Source of the DNA: Shewanella sp. TC10
Lineage (GTDB): Bacteria; Pseudomonadota; Gammaproteobacteria; Enterobacterales; Shewanellaceae
Length of the DNA stretch: 64,000 nucleotides
NCBI RefSeq assembly: GCF_009663145.1
Contig: NZ_VKHR01000001.1
Span: 98,220-162,219 of the forward strand
Direction of reading: 5' to 3'
The notes beneath the pieces are model-generated. The model did no database searches. It was not told where the DNA came from and saw only the letters and a program-made list of their open reading frames with translations. Position 1 is the first letter of the stretch; each line of letters starts with the position of its first letter. The position numbers and the translations under genes were made by a program. Below, in pieces: positions 9,995 to 19,333 of the stretch.

Positions 9995-10079
9995 AGACCC
10001 TGTTTTGTTAGACCCTGTTCAGTTAGAACAGGAGCTATGCTCAAGGCGCTAGCAATATTTTGATGACGGACTTAGTTAG

Positions 10080-12161
10080 CTAGCCTAACTGCCCTGCCAC
10101 CATCAGCTCTCGATTTTCAGGAATTTCATTGTAAGACAGAACGTGCAAACCTCTGGCGAAAGCTAATGCGTAACGGGCTAATATCGGTCTTAATTGTGGT
10201 GCGACCAATAACATTGGACTATGCCCCTGCTCTTTAGCATCAGCCAAAATCTGCGGCATGCCTTGTTGCAGCTGCGCCAATAGTGTTGGATCAACAGGGA
10301 AACTATCTAACGCAACCTGGCCTTGTTGCTGTGACTGAGTTAGAGCATTCATCAATGTTTGTTCAAGCTCAGGCGCTAAGGTGAGCACATTCAGCTTAGG
10401 ATCCGCTCCAGCAATACTGTGGACAATGTTATTACGCAATGCACAGCGTACATCTGCAGCCAGTAACACTGGATCTTTGCTGTTTTCACTGCAATCCAAT
10501 AACGTCGTGGCAATGGTGCGGATATCTTTCAGCGACACTTGTTCTTTGAGTAATAAGCGATATACCTTTAACTGCACAATCGGCGTTAATGCATTATTCA
10601 GCGCTTCAGCCAGCTTAGGCGACTGTTTGGCTAAACGGTCACTTAAGGCTAATACATCATCATGCTGCAGCATGTCAGGCAGGTTTTCACGAATAAGCTT
10701 ACTTACATGGGTGGCAATTACGGTAGCATTATCAACCACTGAATAGCCTAAATTAAGTGCACGGGCTTTTAAGTCCTGCTCAATCCAAATCGCATCCATA
10801 TTGTAAGCAGGCTCTTTAGTGATAATGCCGTCAATATCACCAAATACAGGGCCACTTTGAATTGCCATCAGCTTTTCTGACTGCAGCTCAGCAGTAACCG
10901 CAGGGTTGCCCATCATATTAATTTGATATGCATTAGGCGCTAACGATAAATTATCCCTCACCCTTACTTCGGCTAACAAGAAGCCCGCTTGTTCTGATAA
11001 CGTGCGGCGTATCCCTGTTAAACGTTTCTGTAATTCAGCCCCTTTAGTACGCTCAACTAAATGCACCAGCTGATAGCCTAAACGTACCTCAATTAAATCG
11101 GTATAAGGTAAGGCATCCCAGCTCGGCGGAGAAGGTTCTGCGGTATTGGTCTCAAGCTTTTGCTCAAGCTTTGATTCCACGATCTCAGGTTTGTTTTGAC
11201 TCTGCTTCCAGGATGCAAATGCCAGCAAGGCAGCAAACGAGATAAATACCATCGCAGGCATACCAGGTACGACACCTAAGATAAGCATCACAATAGCAGC
11301 TGTTGCCAAGGTTTTCGGATTAGCCAGTAGCTGCTTTTGTAACTGCTCTGGCATTTCTTCTGCGTCTGAAACACGGGTAACAATAATCGCAGCAGCCGTT
11401 GCTAATAATAGCGACGGAATTTGTGCAACTAAACCATCACCAATGGTAAGAAGAGCAAAGGTTTTGAATGCATCTGCAGCACCCATATCATGCATGAATA
11501 CACCAATGGCAATACCACCAATGATGTTTATCATCAGAATTAATATACCAGCAATGGCGTCGCCACGAACAAACTTAGAGGCACCGTCCATCGAACCATA
11601 GAAATCTGCTTCGCGCGCGACTTCTTGGCGACGCACTCGCGCTTGCTCCTGGGTGAGTACACCAGCATTTAAGTCGGCATCAATGGCCATTTGCTTGCCA
11701 GGTAAGGCATCTAAGGTAAAGCGAGCAGATACTTCAGATATACGTTCGCCACCTTTAGTGATCACCACAAAGTTAATGATCATCAATATTAAGAAGATAA
11801 CGGCACCGACAACATAGTTACCACCAATGACCACTTCACCAAAGGCTTGAATCACTTTACCCGCTGAATCACCACCTTGATGGCCTTCAATAAGCACCAC
11901 CCTTGTTGATGCAACGTTCAGCGTCAAACGCATTAACGTCGCCAATAACAATATGGTTGGGAACACTGAAAACTCTAGCGGTCTACGAATAGACACACTG
12001 ACCAGCAGCACCATAACAGCAAGCACAATGTTAAAAGTGAATAGAATATCCAACAGCCAAGGTGGCAAAGGTAAAATAACCATAGCCAAAACGGCGAGTA
12101 ACATTATCGGAATACCGATATAACTTCGATTGCCAGTAAATACTTGCGCAAACCAATTCAT
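10080..12161 (-). CDS. flhA: Lateral flagellar export gate protein FlhA
   Basis: Largest component of the flagellar type III export gate, 693 residues, a normal length. The N-terminal half (about 1-310) has eight predicted transmembrane helices; the FHIPEP-family loop is visible around MAIDADLNAGVLTQEQARV and GGERISEV. The C-terminal half (about 350-693) is the cytoplasmic domain that docks chaperone-substrate complexes. It is the last gene of a leftward run beginning at fliM, 15 bp after flhB. Its presence in an all-flagellar operon with lafK nearby assigns it to the lateral system. Confidence 0.97.
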   Translation of the reverse strand: MNWFAQVFTGNRSYIGIPIMLLAVLAMVILPLPPWLLDILFTFNIVLAVMVLLVSVSIRRPLEFSVFPTILLLATLMRLTLNVASTRVVLIEGHQGGDSAGKVIQAFGEVVIGGNYVVGAVIFLILMIINFVVITKGGERISEVSARFTLDALPGKQMAIDADLNAGVLTQEQARVRRQEVAREADFYGSMDGASKFVRGDAIAGILILMINIIGGIAIGVFMHDMGAADAFKTFALLTIGDGLVAQIPSLLLATAAAIIVTRVSDAEEMPEQLQKQLLANPKTLATAAIVMLILGVVPGMPAMVFISFAALLAFASWKQSQNKPEIVESKLEQKLETNTAEPSPPSWDALPYTDLIEVRLGYQLVHLVERTKGAELQKRLTGIRRTLSEQAGFLLAEVRVRDNLSLAPNAYQINMMGNPAVTAELQSEKLMAIQSGPVFGDIDGIITKEPAYNMDAIWIEQDLKARALNLGYSVVDNATVIATHVSKLIRENLPDMLQHDDVLALSDRLAKQSPKLAEALNNALTPIVQLKVYRLLLKEQVSLKDIRTIATTLLDCSENSKDPVLLAADVRCALRNNIVHSIAGADPKLNVLTLAPELEQTLMNALTQSQQQGQVALDSFPVDPTLLAQLQQGMPQILADAKEQGHSPMLLVAPQLRPILARYALAFARGLHVLSYNEIPENRELMVAGQLG

Positions 12162-12176
12162 GGCTTAATGCTTCCT

Positions 12177-13310
12177 TTAATCATGTCGTAAATGTGGAGG
12201 AATATAAAAATGCGGTAACGGTTCAGGTTTATCCTGAGTCCCCGTTCTTGCGGCTTTGATTTGCAATACGTAACTCAGTACGTGTGCAATGGCGACAAAT
12301 AATGCAGCCGGAATTTGTTGCTCAATTTTGGTGGAATAATAAATCGCACGCGCTAACGCTGGGATTTCAATTATTTCAACGTCATTGCGTTGGGCGACTT
12401 CGCGCATATATAAAGCCAGTTCATCCACCCCCTTTGAAATAACATATGGCGCATCGGCTTTATCTGCATCATAACGAAGTGCAACAGAGTAATGAGTTGG
12501 GTTAACCAGTAATACATCTGCTTGTGGCACTGCAGAGTCAGCACGTGAACGACTGATTTTTTGCTGCATTTGGCGAATTTTTGCTTTAATTTCTGGCTTA
12601 CCATCTTGCTGTTTATGCTCATCTTTAACTTCTTGATGAGACATTTTGAGTTCTTTATGGTGATGCCAATACTGATAAGGCACATCGATAAAGGTAATGA
12701 TCAATAAGCCAACGCCTAGATAAAACATCCCTGCTGAAATCGTATCTATGCTATATCGAACAGCTTCATCGACAGGCAACTGACTACTGGCCATAATCCC
12801 TTGCAAATTGCTGCTCAAAAAGTACAGCATGATGCCAATCAGCAAAGTAATTTTAAGTATCGACTTAACAAGCTCAACCAGTGACTTTATCGACACCATG
12901 CGTCCCAACCCTGCAATAGGGTCGATTCTGCTGTATTTAAAAAATGCATTTTTAATACTAAATAGTGGCCCGCCAGGCAAAGCACCTGCAATCATTGCAA
13001 TAGCACCGACTAAAATAAATAATGGCCCTAAAATATGCAGGATCCCCACGATTGCGGCCCCAATATGCATTTCTAGCATTTTAGGTTCGTCTAGCTGCTC
13101 TCTGGTGATATTCATATTGAAACGAGTGATTTCTGCCATTTCACTGGCAATCCAATCCGCGCTCGTCGTTAACATGACTGCACAACCAATAATCAGTGCA
13201 GAAGCGGCTAAATCTTTTGAGCGGGGAACTTGGCCTTGCTCACGTGCTTTCTTTAGTTTTTGCGGAGTTGCATCTTCTGTTTTGCTTTGGCCAGTATCTT
13301 TATTACTCAT
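12177..13310 (-). CDS. flhB: Lateral flagellar export switch protein FlhB
   Basis: Substrate-specificity switch of the flagellar type III exporter, 377 residues. It has a polar N-terminus (SKTEDATPQKLKKAREQGQV, typical of FlhB), four transmembrane helices (about 35-210) and a cytoplasmic domain. The self-cleavage motif NPTH is at 270-273, followed by YSVAL, so the switch from hook to filament export should work. It is separated from fliR by three bases, so it is probably translationally coupled. Confidence 0.97.
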   Translation of the reverse strand: MSNKDTGQSKTEDATPQKLKKAREQGQVPRSKDLAASALIIGCAVMLTTSADWIASEMAEITRFNMNITREQLDEPKMLEMHIGAAIVGILHILGPLFILVGAIAMIAGALPGGPLFSIKNAFFKYSRIDPIAGLGRMVSIKSLVELVKSILKITLLIGIMLYFLSSNLQGIMASSQLPVDEAVRYSIDTISAGMFYLGVGLLIITFIDVPYQYWHHHKELKMSHQEVKDEHKQQDGKPEIKAKIRQMQQKISRSRADSAVPQADVLLVNPTHYSVALRYDADKADAPYVISKGVDELALYMREVAQRNDVEIIEIPALARAIYYSTKIEQQIPAALFVAIAHVLSYVLQIKAARTGTQDKPEPLPHFYIPPHLRHD

Positions 13311-13313
13311 GCA

Positions 13314-14087
13314 TTACCCCCCAATAAACTGATGCATTGCAGAAAGCGCATCGAGGCAAATATCACTATAACGACTTGCTAAACCGCTAAAGGAAAAGAA
13401 CACACACAACAGCCCCATCAACATAGACATAGGGAAGCCAAGAGCAAAAACATTTAATGAAGGTGCTGATTTACTGAGTACACCAAAAGTCAGGTTAACC
13501 ATCAGCATGGCAACAATAGCAGGTAACGCCAACATGAATGCTGCGGCAAATAACCACCCCACCCGCTCAACTAGCCCCATTAAGGGTAATTCGAATACAC
13601 CCGTGCCAATTGGCCATAAATAAAAACTATCGACAATCACTCCAATCGCCACTAAATGACCATCTAGAGCAAGAAATAGTAACGTGCCATACAGCAAGAA
13701 CCATTGGCCAAGAATGGGGTTAGAGTTGCCATTAGCAGGGTCATTCATGATCGCCATGGCTAAGCCCATTTGCATCGACATCATTGCGCCCATTTTGGTC
13801 ATCACACTGATCAGCAAAAGTAGAAATAATGCCAGCATAAATCCGACAAGCAATTGCTCAATAGCCAAAATGAGTGCAGCAAAAGACAAGGCGTCTACCG
13901 CAGGTACAGGAGGCAATAAAGGAGCAACAAGCGCACTAAGCAGCACAGCAAATAATATTCGTATTTTAGCGGGAATATAATTACTGCTTAAAAAGGGCAT
14001 CACAATAAATGCCCCCATAAAACGACAAAACGGCCACCAAAAGGTACCGATAAATGAACTGATTTGAATTGATGTTAACGACAGCAT
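13314..14087 (-). CDS. fliR: Lateral flagellar export gate protein FliR
   Basis: Integral-membrane subunit of the FliPQR export core, 257 residues, almost entirely hydrophobic with about six helices. The segment GAMMSMQMGLAMAIMNDP and the late FGVLSKSAPSLNVFALGFP are characteristic of FliR/SctT. It lies between fliQ and flhB, in the universal order. Confidence 0.95.
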   Translation of the reverse strand: MLSLTSIQISSFIGTFWWPFCRFMGAFIVMPFLSSNYIPAKIRILFAVLLSALVAPLLPPVPAVDALSFAALILAIEQLLVGFMLALFLLLLISVMTKMGAMMSMQMGLAMAIMNDPANGNSNPILGQWFLLYGTLLFLALDGHLVAIGVIVDSFYLWPIGTGVFELPLMGLVERVGWLFAAAFMLALPAIVAMLMVNLTFGVLSKSAPSLNVFALGFPMSMLMGLLCVFFSFSGLASRYSDICLDALSAMHQFIGG

Positions 14088-14153
14088 AATAGGGCTAAAT
14101 TTAGCATTAATATTGCGCCGTTAAATGAGGTCATCCCGTTCATTTTCTTCGCC

Positions 14154-14423
14154 TTAGCCAATCACATGGGGAATGCTATAAAACAGACGCTCAAACAAAT
14201 CACTAATTTTCATCAACAGCCATTCACCGGCAAATAACACCATCAATAAAGTCAGCACTAAGCGAGGCAGGAAACTTAAGGTTTGTTCATTCACTTGCGT
14301 CGCAGCTTGGAAAACAGCAACACATAGACCAACAAGCAAACCAGGTACAACTAACACCCCGACCATCATGACCACTAAAAAAATGGCTTCCGCAAAAAAT
14401 GAAGTTAGCTCATTCACGTCCAT
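14154..14423 (-). CDS. fliQ: Lateral flagellar export gate protein FliQ
   Basis: Small two-helix subunit of the FliPQR export gate. I set the start at ATG 14423 (MDVNELTSFFAEAIF): it has an AGGA upstream and gives exactly 89 residues, the usual FliQ length, whereas the longer frame to 14444 has no ribosome site. Helix one contains FLVVMMVGVLVVPGLLVGL, and the loop AATQVNEQTLSFLPRL is the conserved FliQ region. Confidence 0.95.
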   Translation of the reverse strand: MDVNELTSFFAEAIFLVVMMVGVLVVPGLLVGLCVAVFQAATQVNEQTLSFLPRLVLTLLMVLFAGEWLLMKISDLFERLFYSIPHVIG

Positions 14424-14523
14424 CTTAAAATTTCCTACAGCCATTTAACCGACAAAACCAAAGTGGGCTTTGTAATTTTGCTAGAAAGTGGATCTTAGTT
14501 TTCAACATCGTCATTGACCCTAG

Positions 14524-15252
14524 CTAACCAAAACTCGCAGTTAAGGTACCAACCGTCATCGCCCAACCATCAACGAGCACAAACACCATTAACTTAAAGG
14601 GCAAGGAAATAATCAAAGGAGACAACATCATCATACCCATCGACATCAAGACACTCGCCACTACCAAATCAATCACCAAAAAGGGAATATAAAGTAAGAA
14701 CCCAATTTGGAAGGCAGTTTTAAGCTCGCTTAATACAAACGCAGGCATTAATACAAAGAATGGAATTTCATCGGCGGTTAACGTGACAGGCTCATTGGCA
14801 ATCTTAAGCATCTGCTCTAAATCGGTTTCGCGGGTTTGCGCTAACATAAACTGTCTTATTGGCACTTCAGCACGAACAATCAGTTCAGTTAACTCTATTT
14901 CACCTTGGTCATAAGGCAAGAATGCATCTTCATAAATGACCTCACCAACGGGGCGCATGATAAATACCGACAATACTAGCGCGATCCCAATAAGTACCTT
15001 ATTCGGCGGACTTTGCTGCAAACCAAGTGCTTGCCTTAAAATCGCCAGAACGATAATGATCCGTGTAAAACTCGTCATCATCATCAACATCGCAGGAATA
15101 AAGCTTAGCATGGTCATCATGGCTAAGATTTCTAACTTGACGTTGACGGTCTGCGACTGGTCGCCATCCGCTAGTGTAAATAGCGTTAAGCCATCATTAG
15201 CATAAACATTGGGTGCTAATAAACATAACAGTAGCAGAATGGCACGAACCAT
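14524..15252 (-). CDS. fliP: Lateral flagellar export gate protein FliP
   Basis: Core subunit of the flagellar export gate, 242 residues. It has a cleavable signal peptide (to about residue 18, PNVYA) and four transmembrane helices; the family signatures around FTRIIIVLAILRQALG and LMSMGMMMLSP are present. It starts one base after the end of fliN, leaving no room for fliO, the usual neighbour that helps assemble FliP. Confidence 0.97.
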   Translation of the reverse strand: MVRAILLLLCLLAPNVYANDGLTLFTLADGDQSQTVNVKLEILAMMTMLSFIPAMLMMMTSFTRIIIVLAILRQALGLQQSPPNKVLIGIALVLSVFIMRPVGEVIYEDAFLPYDQGEIELTELIVRAEVPIRQFMLAQTRETDLEQMLKIANEPVTLTADEIPFFVLMPAFVLSELKTAFQIGFLLYIPFLVIDLVVASVLMSMGMMMLSPLIISLPFKLMVFVLVDGWAMTVGTLTASFG

Positions 15253-15253
15253 A

Positions 15254-15616
15254 TTAGTCGTTCGCTCCAGTCAAGCTAATGGCTTCTACTTCAAGCAGTC
15301 TCACACCATAGCGGCCATTCACTTCAACCACTTCGCCGCGACCTAATAAAGCACCGTTAACACGAATATCAAGTGGTTCACCCACCATACGATCAAGCGC
15401 CACGACATCACCCTCTCCCATTTGGGTTAACTCACCCAACGACATTTCAGTGCTGGCGAGTTCAAGGGTCACCTGAACAGGTAATTGATGAAAAAAAGAC
15501 ATATCTTTTAATGCCTTAGGTTTTGGATCTGGTTGAGACTCTACCAAGGTATCTTCTAGCAACAAGTCATCATCAAGTAAGAAATCATCATCTTGTAAAA
15601 GTATATTTTCAGGCAT
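15254..15616 (-). CDS. fliN: Lateral flagellar motor switch protein FliN
   Basis: C-ring protein of 120 residues. ATG 15616 (MPENILLQDDDFLL) overlaps the fliM stop by eight bases and gives a normal FliN; the frame is open further upstream, but that part lies inside fliM. The N-terminus is very acidic (DDDFLLDDDLLLED). The SpoA domain occupies about 50-115, with VQVTLELASTEMSLGEL and LDRMVGEPLDIRVNG as in FliN/SctQ proteins. Confidence 0.95.
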   Translation of the reverse strand: MPENILLQDDDFLLDDDLLLEDTLVESQPDPKPKALKDMSFFHQLPVQVTLELASTEMSLGELTQMGEGDVVALDRMVGEPLDIRVNGALLGRGEVVEVNGRYGVRLLEVEAISLTGAND

Positions 15617-16490
15617 GGGTAGTGTCCTCTGAGCGAAACGCTTCCTGGGTAAGTTTGGCAACCATTTGTCCATCATCATTGTGGACAGTGGCATAGAATA
15701 ACGGTCTGCGACCTATAGTAACGGGGCATCGAGAATGTAAATTCATCGGTAAAATATCACCCACTTTTAATCCTTCAAGAGACGTTACAGGCACCAATTG
15801 ATGACCAAGTTCTAATGTCGCTTTAATCGGAATTTGTCTTAATCGTTGGCTCAATTTAGCGGTCAAGTCAGTTGCCGCTTGAAACTCACTTGGCTGTTCA
15901 GCCATTAACCCAAGAGCAAACTCTGTCATGCATAACATCATTGGCGGGCCAACATGCTCTGCAGGAAAACTTAATGTCCATGCCAGCGGCACTTCCATAG
16001 GAGTGGTATTCACGACCAGCTCAAGATCTAAGCCGTCATCTTCGAGTTCAGTAATGGGCAAAACATCTAACGCAGAACGCATTAACCGTTTTACTAATCG
16101 AAACTCCGACAAACTTGGTGCTCTAAGGGGCGACTGAAGCGGGCTTGAAAAGCTGCCGTAATAACCACTGGCCAACTGATCTAACGTACATTTGTCAATC
16201 CGCCACCATGCAAGTGGTGTGCGTCTATAGCTCATTAAGAACCAAGCATGATTCAAGTCAGGGACAACTGGACTAAGCTCTGTAGATAACTCTACTTTTG
16301 ATAACGCATGATGACCTTGGCCAATAATGGGTCCTAATAAGTCATTAATATTATCTAGCAACGAACGATGACAGCGCTCTAATTGAAGCACAAGTCGACT
16401 ACGGGCTAATTTCTCTTGAACTAGCGCGACAGTTCTGACTTTCTGAAGTTGCTGTTTTTTTATTAAACTTGCTTTGGCTGTGGTTTTCAT
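15609..16490 (-). CDS. fliM: Lateral flagellar motor switch protein FliM
   Basis: Switch protein of the C-ring, 293 residues. It has the middle domain (about 40-205) and a C-terminal SpoA domain (about 215-290, with IKATLELGHQLVPVTSLEGL). The N-terminus is MKTTAKASLIKKQQLQK: the acidic LSQxEIDxLL peptide that binds phosphorylated CheY in ordinary FliM is absent, and the protein is about 30-40 residues shorter than polar FliM. It is the first gene of the leftward fliMNPQR-flhBA run, facing motY across a 609-bp AT-rich gap. Confidence 0.93.
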   Translation of the reverse strand: MKTTAKASLIKKQQLQKVRTVALVQEKLARSRLVLQLERCHRSLLDNINDLLGPIIGQGHHALSKVELSTELSPVVPDLNHAWFLMSYRRTPLAWWRIDKCTLDQLASGYYGSFSSPLQSPLRAPSLSEFRLVKRLMRSALDVLPITELEDDGLDLELVVNTTPMEVPLAWTLSFPAEHVGPPMMLCMTEFALGLMAEQPSEFQAATDLTAKLSQRLRQIPIKATLELGHQLVPVTSLEGLKVGDILPMNLHSRCPVTIGRRPLFYATVHNDDGQMVAKLTQEAFRSEDTTHA

Positions 16491-17099
16491 TTTAATTTAA
16501 AACTCACTTCAACATAAATACATTTATTCATGAACGTTTAATACTAGTAATAATTTGTATCGACAAAAACAGTTCCAAAGGAAGTTAGTCGAACTAAAAT
16601 TAACCAATCTCGTCAATTAAAAACTAAATCGACATTTTTTTGACGTAATAATATATTTTGACGAATTACATATGAACAAAAAATATTAATAGAACTTCTA
16701 ATGGCGACCATAAATCAAAAAAACAAAACAACCAAATAACAATAAAAACCAAAAAGAATTAATTCAAAACTAAAAGCTTTATATAAGGCGACTAAACTTT
16801 CAAAAAACTAAAACAAATTTCAAAATAAACTTAGATATTAATTTTTATTATAAAAATCAGCTATTTAAAAACTGAATACCTGACAAACATCTTAGTATGT
16901 CTATGTAAAACCAGTATTTCCGCAAGATACTACATCATTTAATTCATTAAAAACAACATAGAAAACATTATTAGCTCACATAGTTTGATTAATTTAAAGA
17001 TTTACAAAAAATTCATTTGAATAGTTTTTTATTTAGTGTTTAATACTGCAAAACTTAATTAAACAATTCAATTTACAAATTAAAATAGGATGTTGATAG
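16491..17099. promoter_or_regulatory. AT-rich divergent regulatory region between fliM and motY
   Basis: 609 bp without any gene, conspicuously AT-rich compared with its surroundings and full of A- and T-tracts. It must hold the promoters of the leftward fliM operon and the rightward motY-lafK operon, the top of the lateral cascade. I found no sigma-54 (GG-N10-GC) or sigma-28 match and no clear sigma-70 pair. The composition is what xenogeneic silencers such as H-NS bind (inference). Confidence 0.6.
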
Positions 17100-17996
17100 T
17101 TGAAAAAAATAATACCAATAACAATTATATCTCTTATTTTTTCATTAAACGCCTATGCTGATACCATAGAGAACACTTATAAGACTCCAATGGAGAAATC
17201 CTCTTGGGAGTTTTCCGGAAATATATTCAAGTGTGATATTAGCCACGAAATTGAAGGGTTCGGTAAATTTAATCTCACAGCAAGCCCTGGAGATGAATTA
17301 ATCATTAGTTTGCAAGCCGATTGGTTGAAGTTACAAAATCAATCAAGTGAGATTTTGATTGAAAGCTCAACTTGGCAACAGCAACTTAATAAACCTTTCG
17401 CTGTCTCTGAATTAAATTGGCAAGGCAATATTGCTCACACCAGTCGAAATAGCTCTGCATTTCTAGAAGCGCTAGAACAAGGGCTGACATGGCAAGTGAA
17501 CATAGATCCAGTCAGCAACGTTAAATATCAAGTTCGCTCAACACCAGTATCAACCCGAGGTGTGGTCAGAGAATTTAGACTGTGTAAGCAAGATTTATTA
17601 CCGAAACCTTTTTCGTATGTTCGACGAGTTGATTTGCAATTCAATAGCAATTCAAGTCGTTTAGAAGAACAGTTCGAATCTGATCTCATTGCTATTGCGC
17701 GCTACATTGATGCAGATGCCAATATCACTGAAGTACTTATTGATGGTCATGCTGATGCGACAGGTGATCGATTAGTTAACTTACAACTGAGTAAAGAACG
17801 AGCTTTTGAAGTCCAGTCCAGATTGATCGAGCTCGGTGTACCTGCAAGTATGATTGAAGTGAGAAACCATGGTTCTAGGAATCCTATTGCCAGTAATAGT
17901 AGCACCCAAGGGCGTGAGTTAAATCGTCGAGTGATGGTGAGATTAGTTAAAGGTAAAGCACTTGCATCAGTCCAGCCACACAAGGCAGTTCGATGA
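17100..17996 (+). CDS. motY: MotY-like lateral flagellar stator-ring protein
   Basis: Periplasmic T-ring protein, 298 residues, that recruits and stabilises stators. The start is TTG at 17100 with AGGA ten bases upstream. A signal peptide (to about 21, NAYA-D) is followed by a beta-rich N-terminal domain with a cysteine pair (FKCDISHE and LCKQDL) typical of MotY. The C-terminal OmpA domain binds peptidoglycan (VLIDGHADATGD, ERAFEVQSRLIELG). The motY-lafK order matches the lateral locus of Vibrio parahaemolyticus. The stop overlaps the lafK start (ATGA). Confidence 0.88.
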   Translation: MKKIIPITIISLIFSLNAYADTIENTYKTPMEKSSWEFSGNIFKCDISHEIEGFGKFNLTASPGDELIISLQADWLKLQNQSSEILIESSTWQQQLNKPFAVSELNWQGNIAHTSRNSSAFLEALEQGLTWQVNIDPVSNVKYQVRSTPVSTRGVVREFRLCKQDLLPKPFSYVRRVDLQFNSNSSRLEEQFESDLIAIARYIDADANITEVLIDGHADATGDRLVNLQLSKERAFEVQSRLIELGVPASMIEVRNHGSRNPIASNSSTQGRELNRRVMVRLVKGKALASVQPHKAVR

Positions 17997-19288
17997 AGCA
18001 GCAATATTCAATACAATTAGTTGATACCCAACTATCAGAAGCCGGGGCCACTTTGCTGCTAGATCATGGGTTTCAACTGTGGAATACACCTCATTCTCAG
18101 CCATGGCTCAATTTAGTTAATTTATCTGACTGTGAACCAGAACAAGTCCCCCAGCGCTTGTCTATGTTCCCAAGTAAAAACCAAATAGCATTATTAGACC
18201 CAGAGCAAACAGAACTTGCTGGGATAGCGATGCAATCAGGCGTGCAGGATTATTTATTATTGCCTATTGATAATCAGCAGCTCATCTCTTTACTAAATCG
18301 CCTTAAAACAATAGATAAAACAGACTCAGAAATCATTGCTTCATCAGCAGTAAGCCGCCAACTACTCATGCTAGCGCAGCGTGCTGCAGTGACCAATGCC
18401 ACTGTATTACTGACCGGCGAAAGCGGTACTGGTAAGGAACCTCTTGCACGCTATATTCATCGTCATTCAAACCGCGCTGATGCCCCATTTGTTTCAATCA
18501 ATTGTGCGGCAATCCCTGAAAGCATTTTAGAATCTATTTTGTTTGGTCACGTTAAAGGGGCATTTACAGGCGCTGTTAACGATCAATCAGGTAAATTTGA
18601 GCAAGCCAATGGCGGCACACTTTTACTGGATGAAATAGGTGAAATGCCGCTGCTGTTACAAGCCAAATTGCTACGAGTGTTGCAAGAGCGAGAAGTTGAG
18701 CGTTTAGGTAGCCACAAGTCGATCTCTTTAGATATTCGCGTCATTGCCTCGACCAATAAAGACTTACGCTTAGCGGTAGAAAATGCAGAATTTAGACAAG
18801 ACCTTTTTTATCGGCTTGATGTGCTGCCATTAAAAATTACCCCGCTTCGTCAGCGCCGTGAAGATATCTTACCGATTGCAGAGCACTTTTTAGATATTTA
18901 CCACAATAACAATACTGAACAAGCATGCTACTTCAGCGACCAAGCACGCAATTTACTGCTAAGTCATGACTGGAGCGGTAATGTCCGGGAGCTTGAAAAT
19001 ACCATTCAACGCGCGTTAGTCATGCGTCGAGGTCAAGCAATTCAAGCGGTTGAACTTGGTATAGAACAACCACAATCGTCGCAAGTGGCTAGCCAAGATT
19101 CAGGACTGAAAGGCTCAAAACGTCAAGCTGAGTTCCAATATATTCTCGACACCTTAAAGCGCTTCAATGGTCAACGAAATCTCACAGCAGACTCATTAGG
19201 TATGACGACCAGAGCATTACGTTACAAGCTGGCTCAAATGCGTGAACAAGGCATTGATATTGAGCTTGCCCTTGGCAAAGTGGCTTAA
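17993..19288 (+). CDS. lafK: Lateral flagellar sigma-54 activator LafK
   Basis: Master activator of the lateral genes, 431 residues. The N-terminal about 115 residues are a degenerate receiver-like domain without the usual acidic pocket, as in FlrA/FleQ. The AAA+ domain carries Walker A GESGTGKE (142-149), the sigma-54 loop GAFTGA (189-194) and Walker B LLLDEIG (210-216). A Fis-type helix-turn-helix lies at the C-terminus (LTADSLGMTTRALRYKLAQM). It should drive the sigma-54 promoters upstream of flgB and lafB. Unusual point: Pro replaces the normal Val/Leu after Walker A (GKEPLARYIH). Confidence 0.93.
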   Translation: MKQQYSIQLVDTQLSEAGATLLLDHGFQLWNTPHSQPWLNLVNLSDCEPEQVPQRLSMFPSKNQIALLDPEQTELAGIAMQSGVQDYLLLPIDNQQLISLLNRLKTIDKTDSEIIASSAVSRQLLMLAQRAAVTNATVLLTGESGTGKEPLARYIHRHSNRADAPFVSINCAAIPESILESILFGHVKGAFTGAVNDQSGKFEQANGGTLLLDEIGEMPLLLQAKLLRVLQEREVERLGSHKSISLDIRVIASTNKDLRLAVENAEFRQDLFYRLDVLPLKITPLRQRREDILPIAEHFLDIYHNNNTEQACYFSDQARNLLLSHDWSGNVRELENTIQRALVMRRGQAIQAVELGIEQPQSSQVASQDSGLKGSKRQAEFQYILDTLKRFNGQRNLTADSLGMTTRALRYKLAQMREQGIDIELALGKVA

Positions 19289-19333
19289 ATAACCCTCTTA
19301 CTCTTAGTACCTTAGTAATAGATAGGAAAATAG

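Noticed and set aside
12808..13332. 174-residue rightward frame opposite flhB
   Set aside because: Antisense of a well-supported flhB; no motif, no ribosome site.
16491..17099. Sigma-54 promoters for fliM or motY
   Set aside because: No GG-N10-GC element found on either strand in this AT-rich gap.
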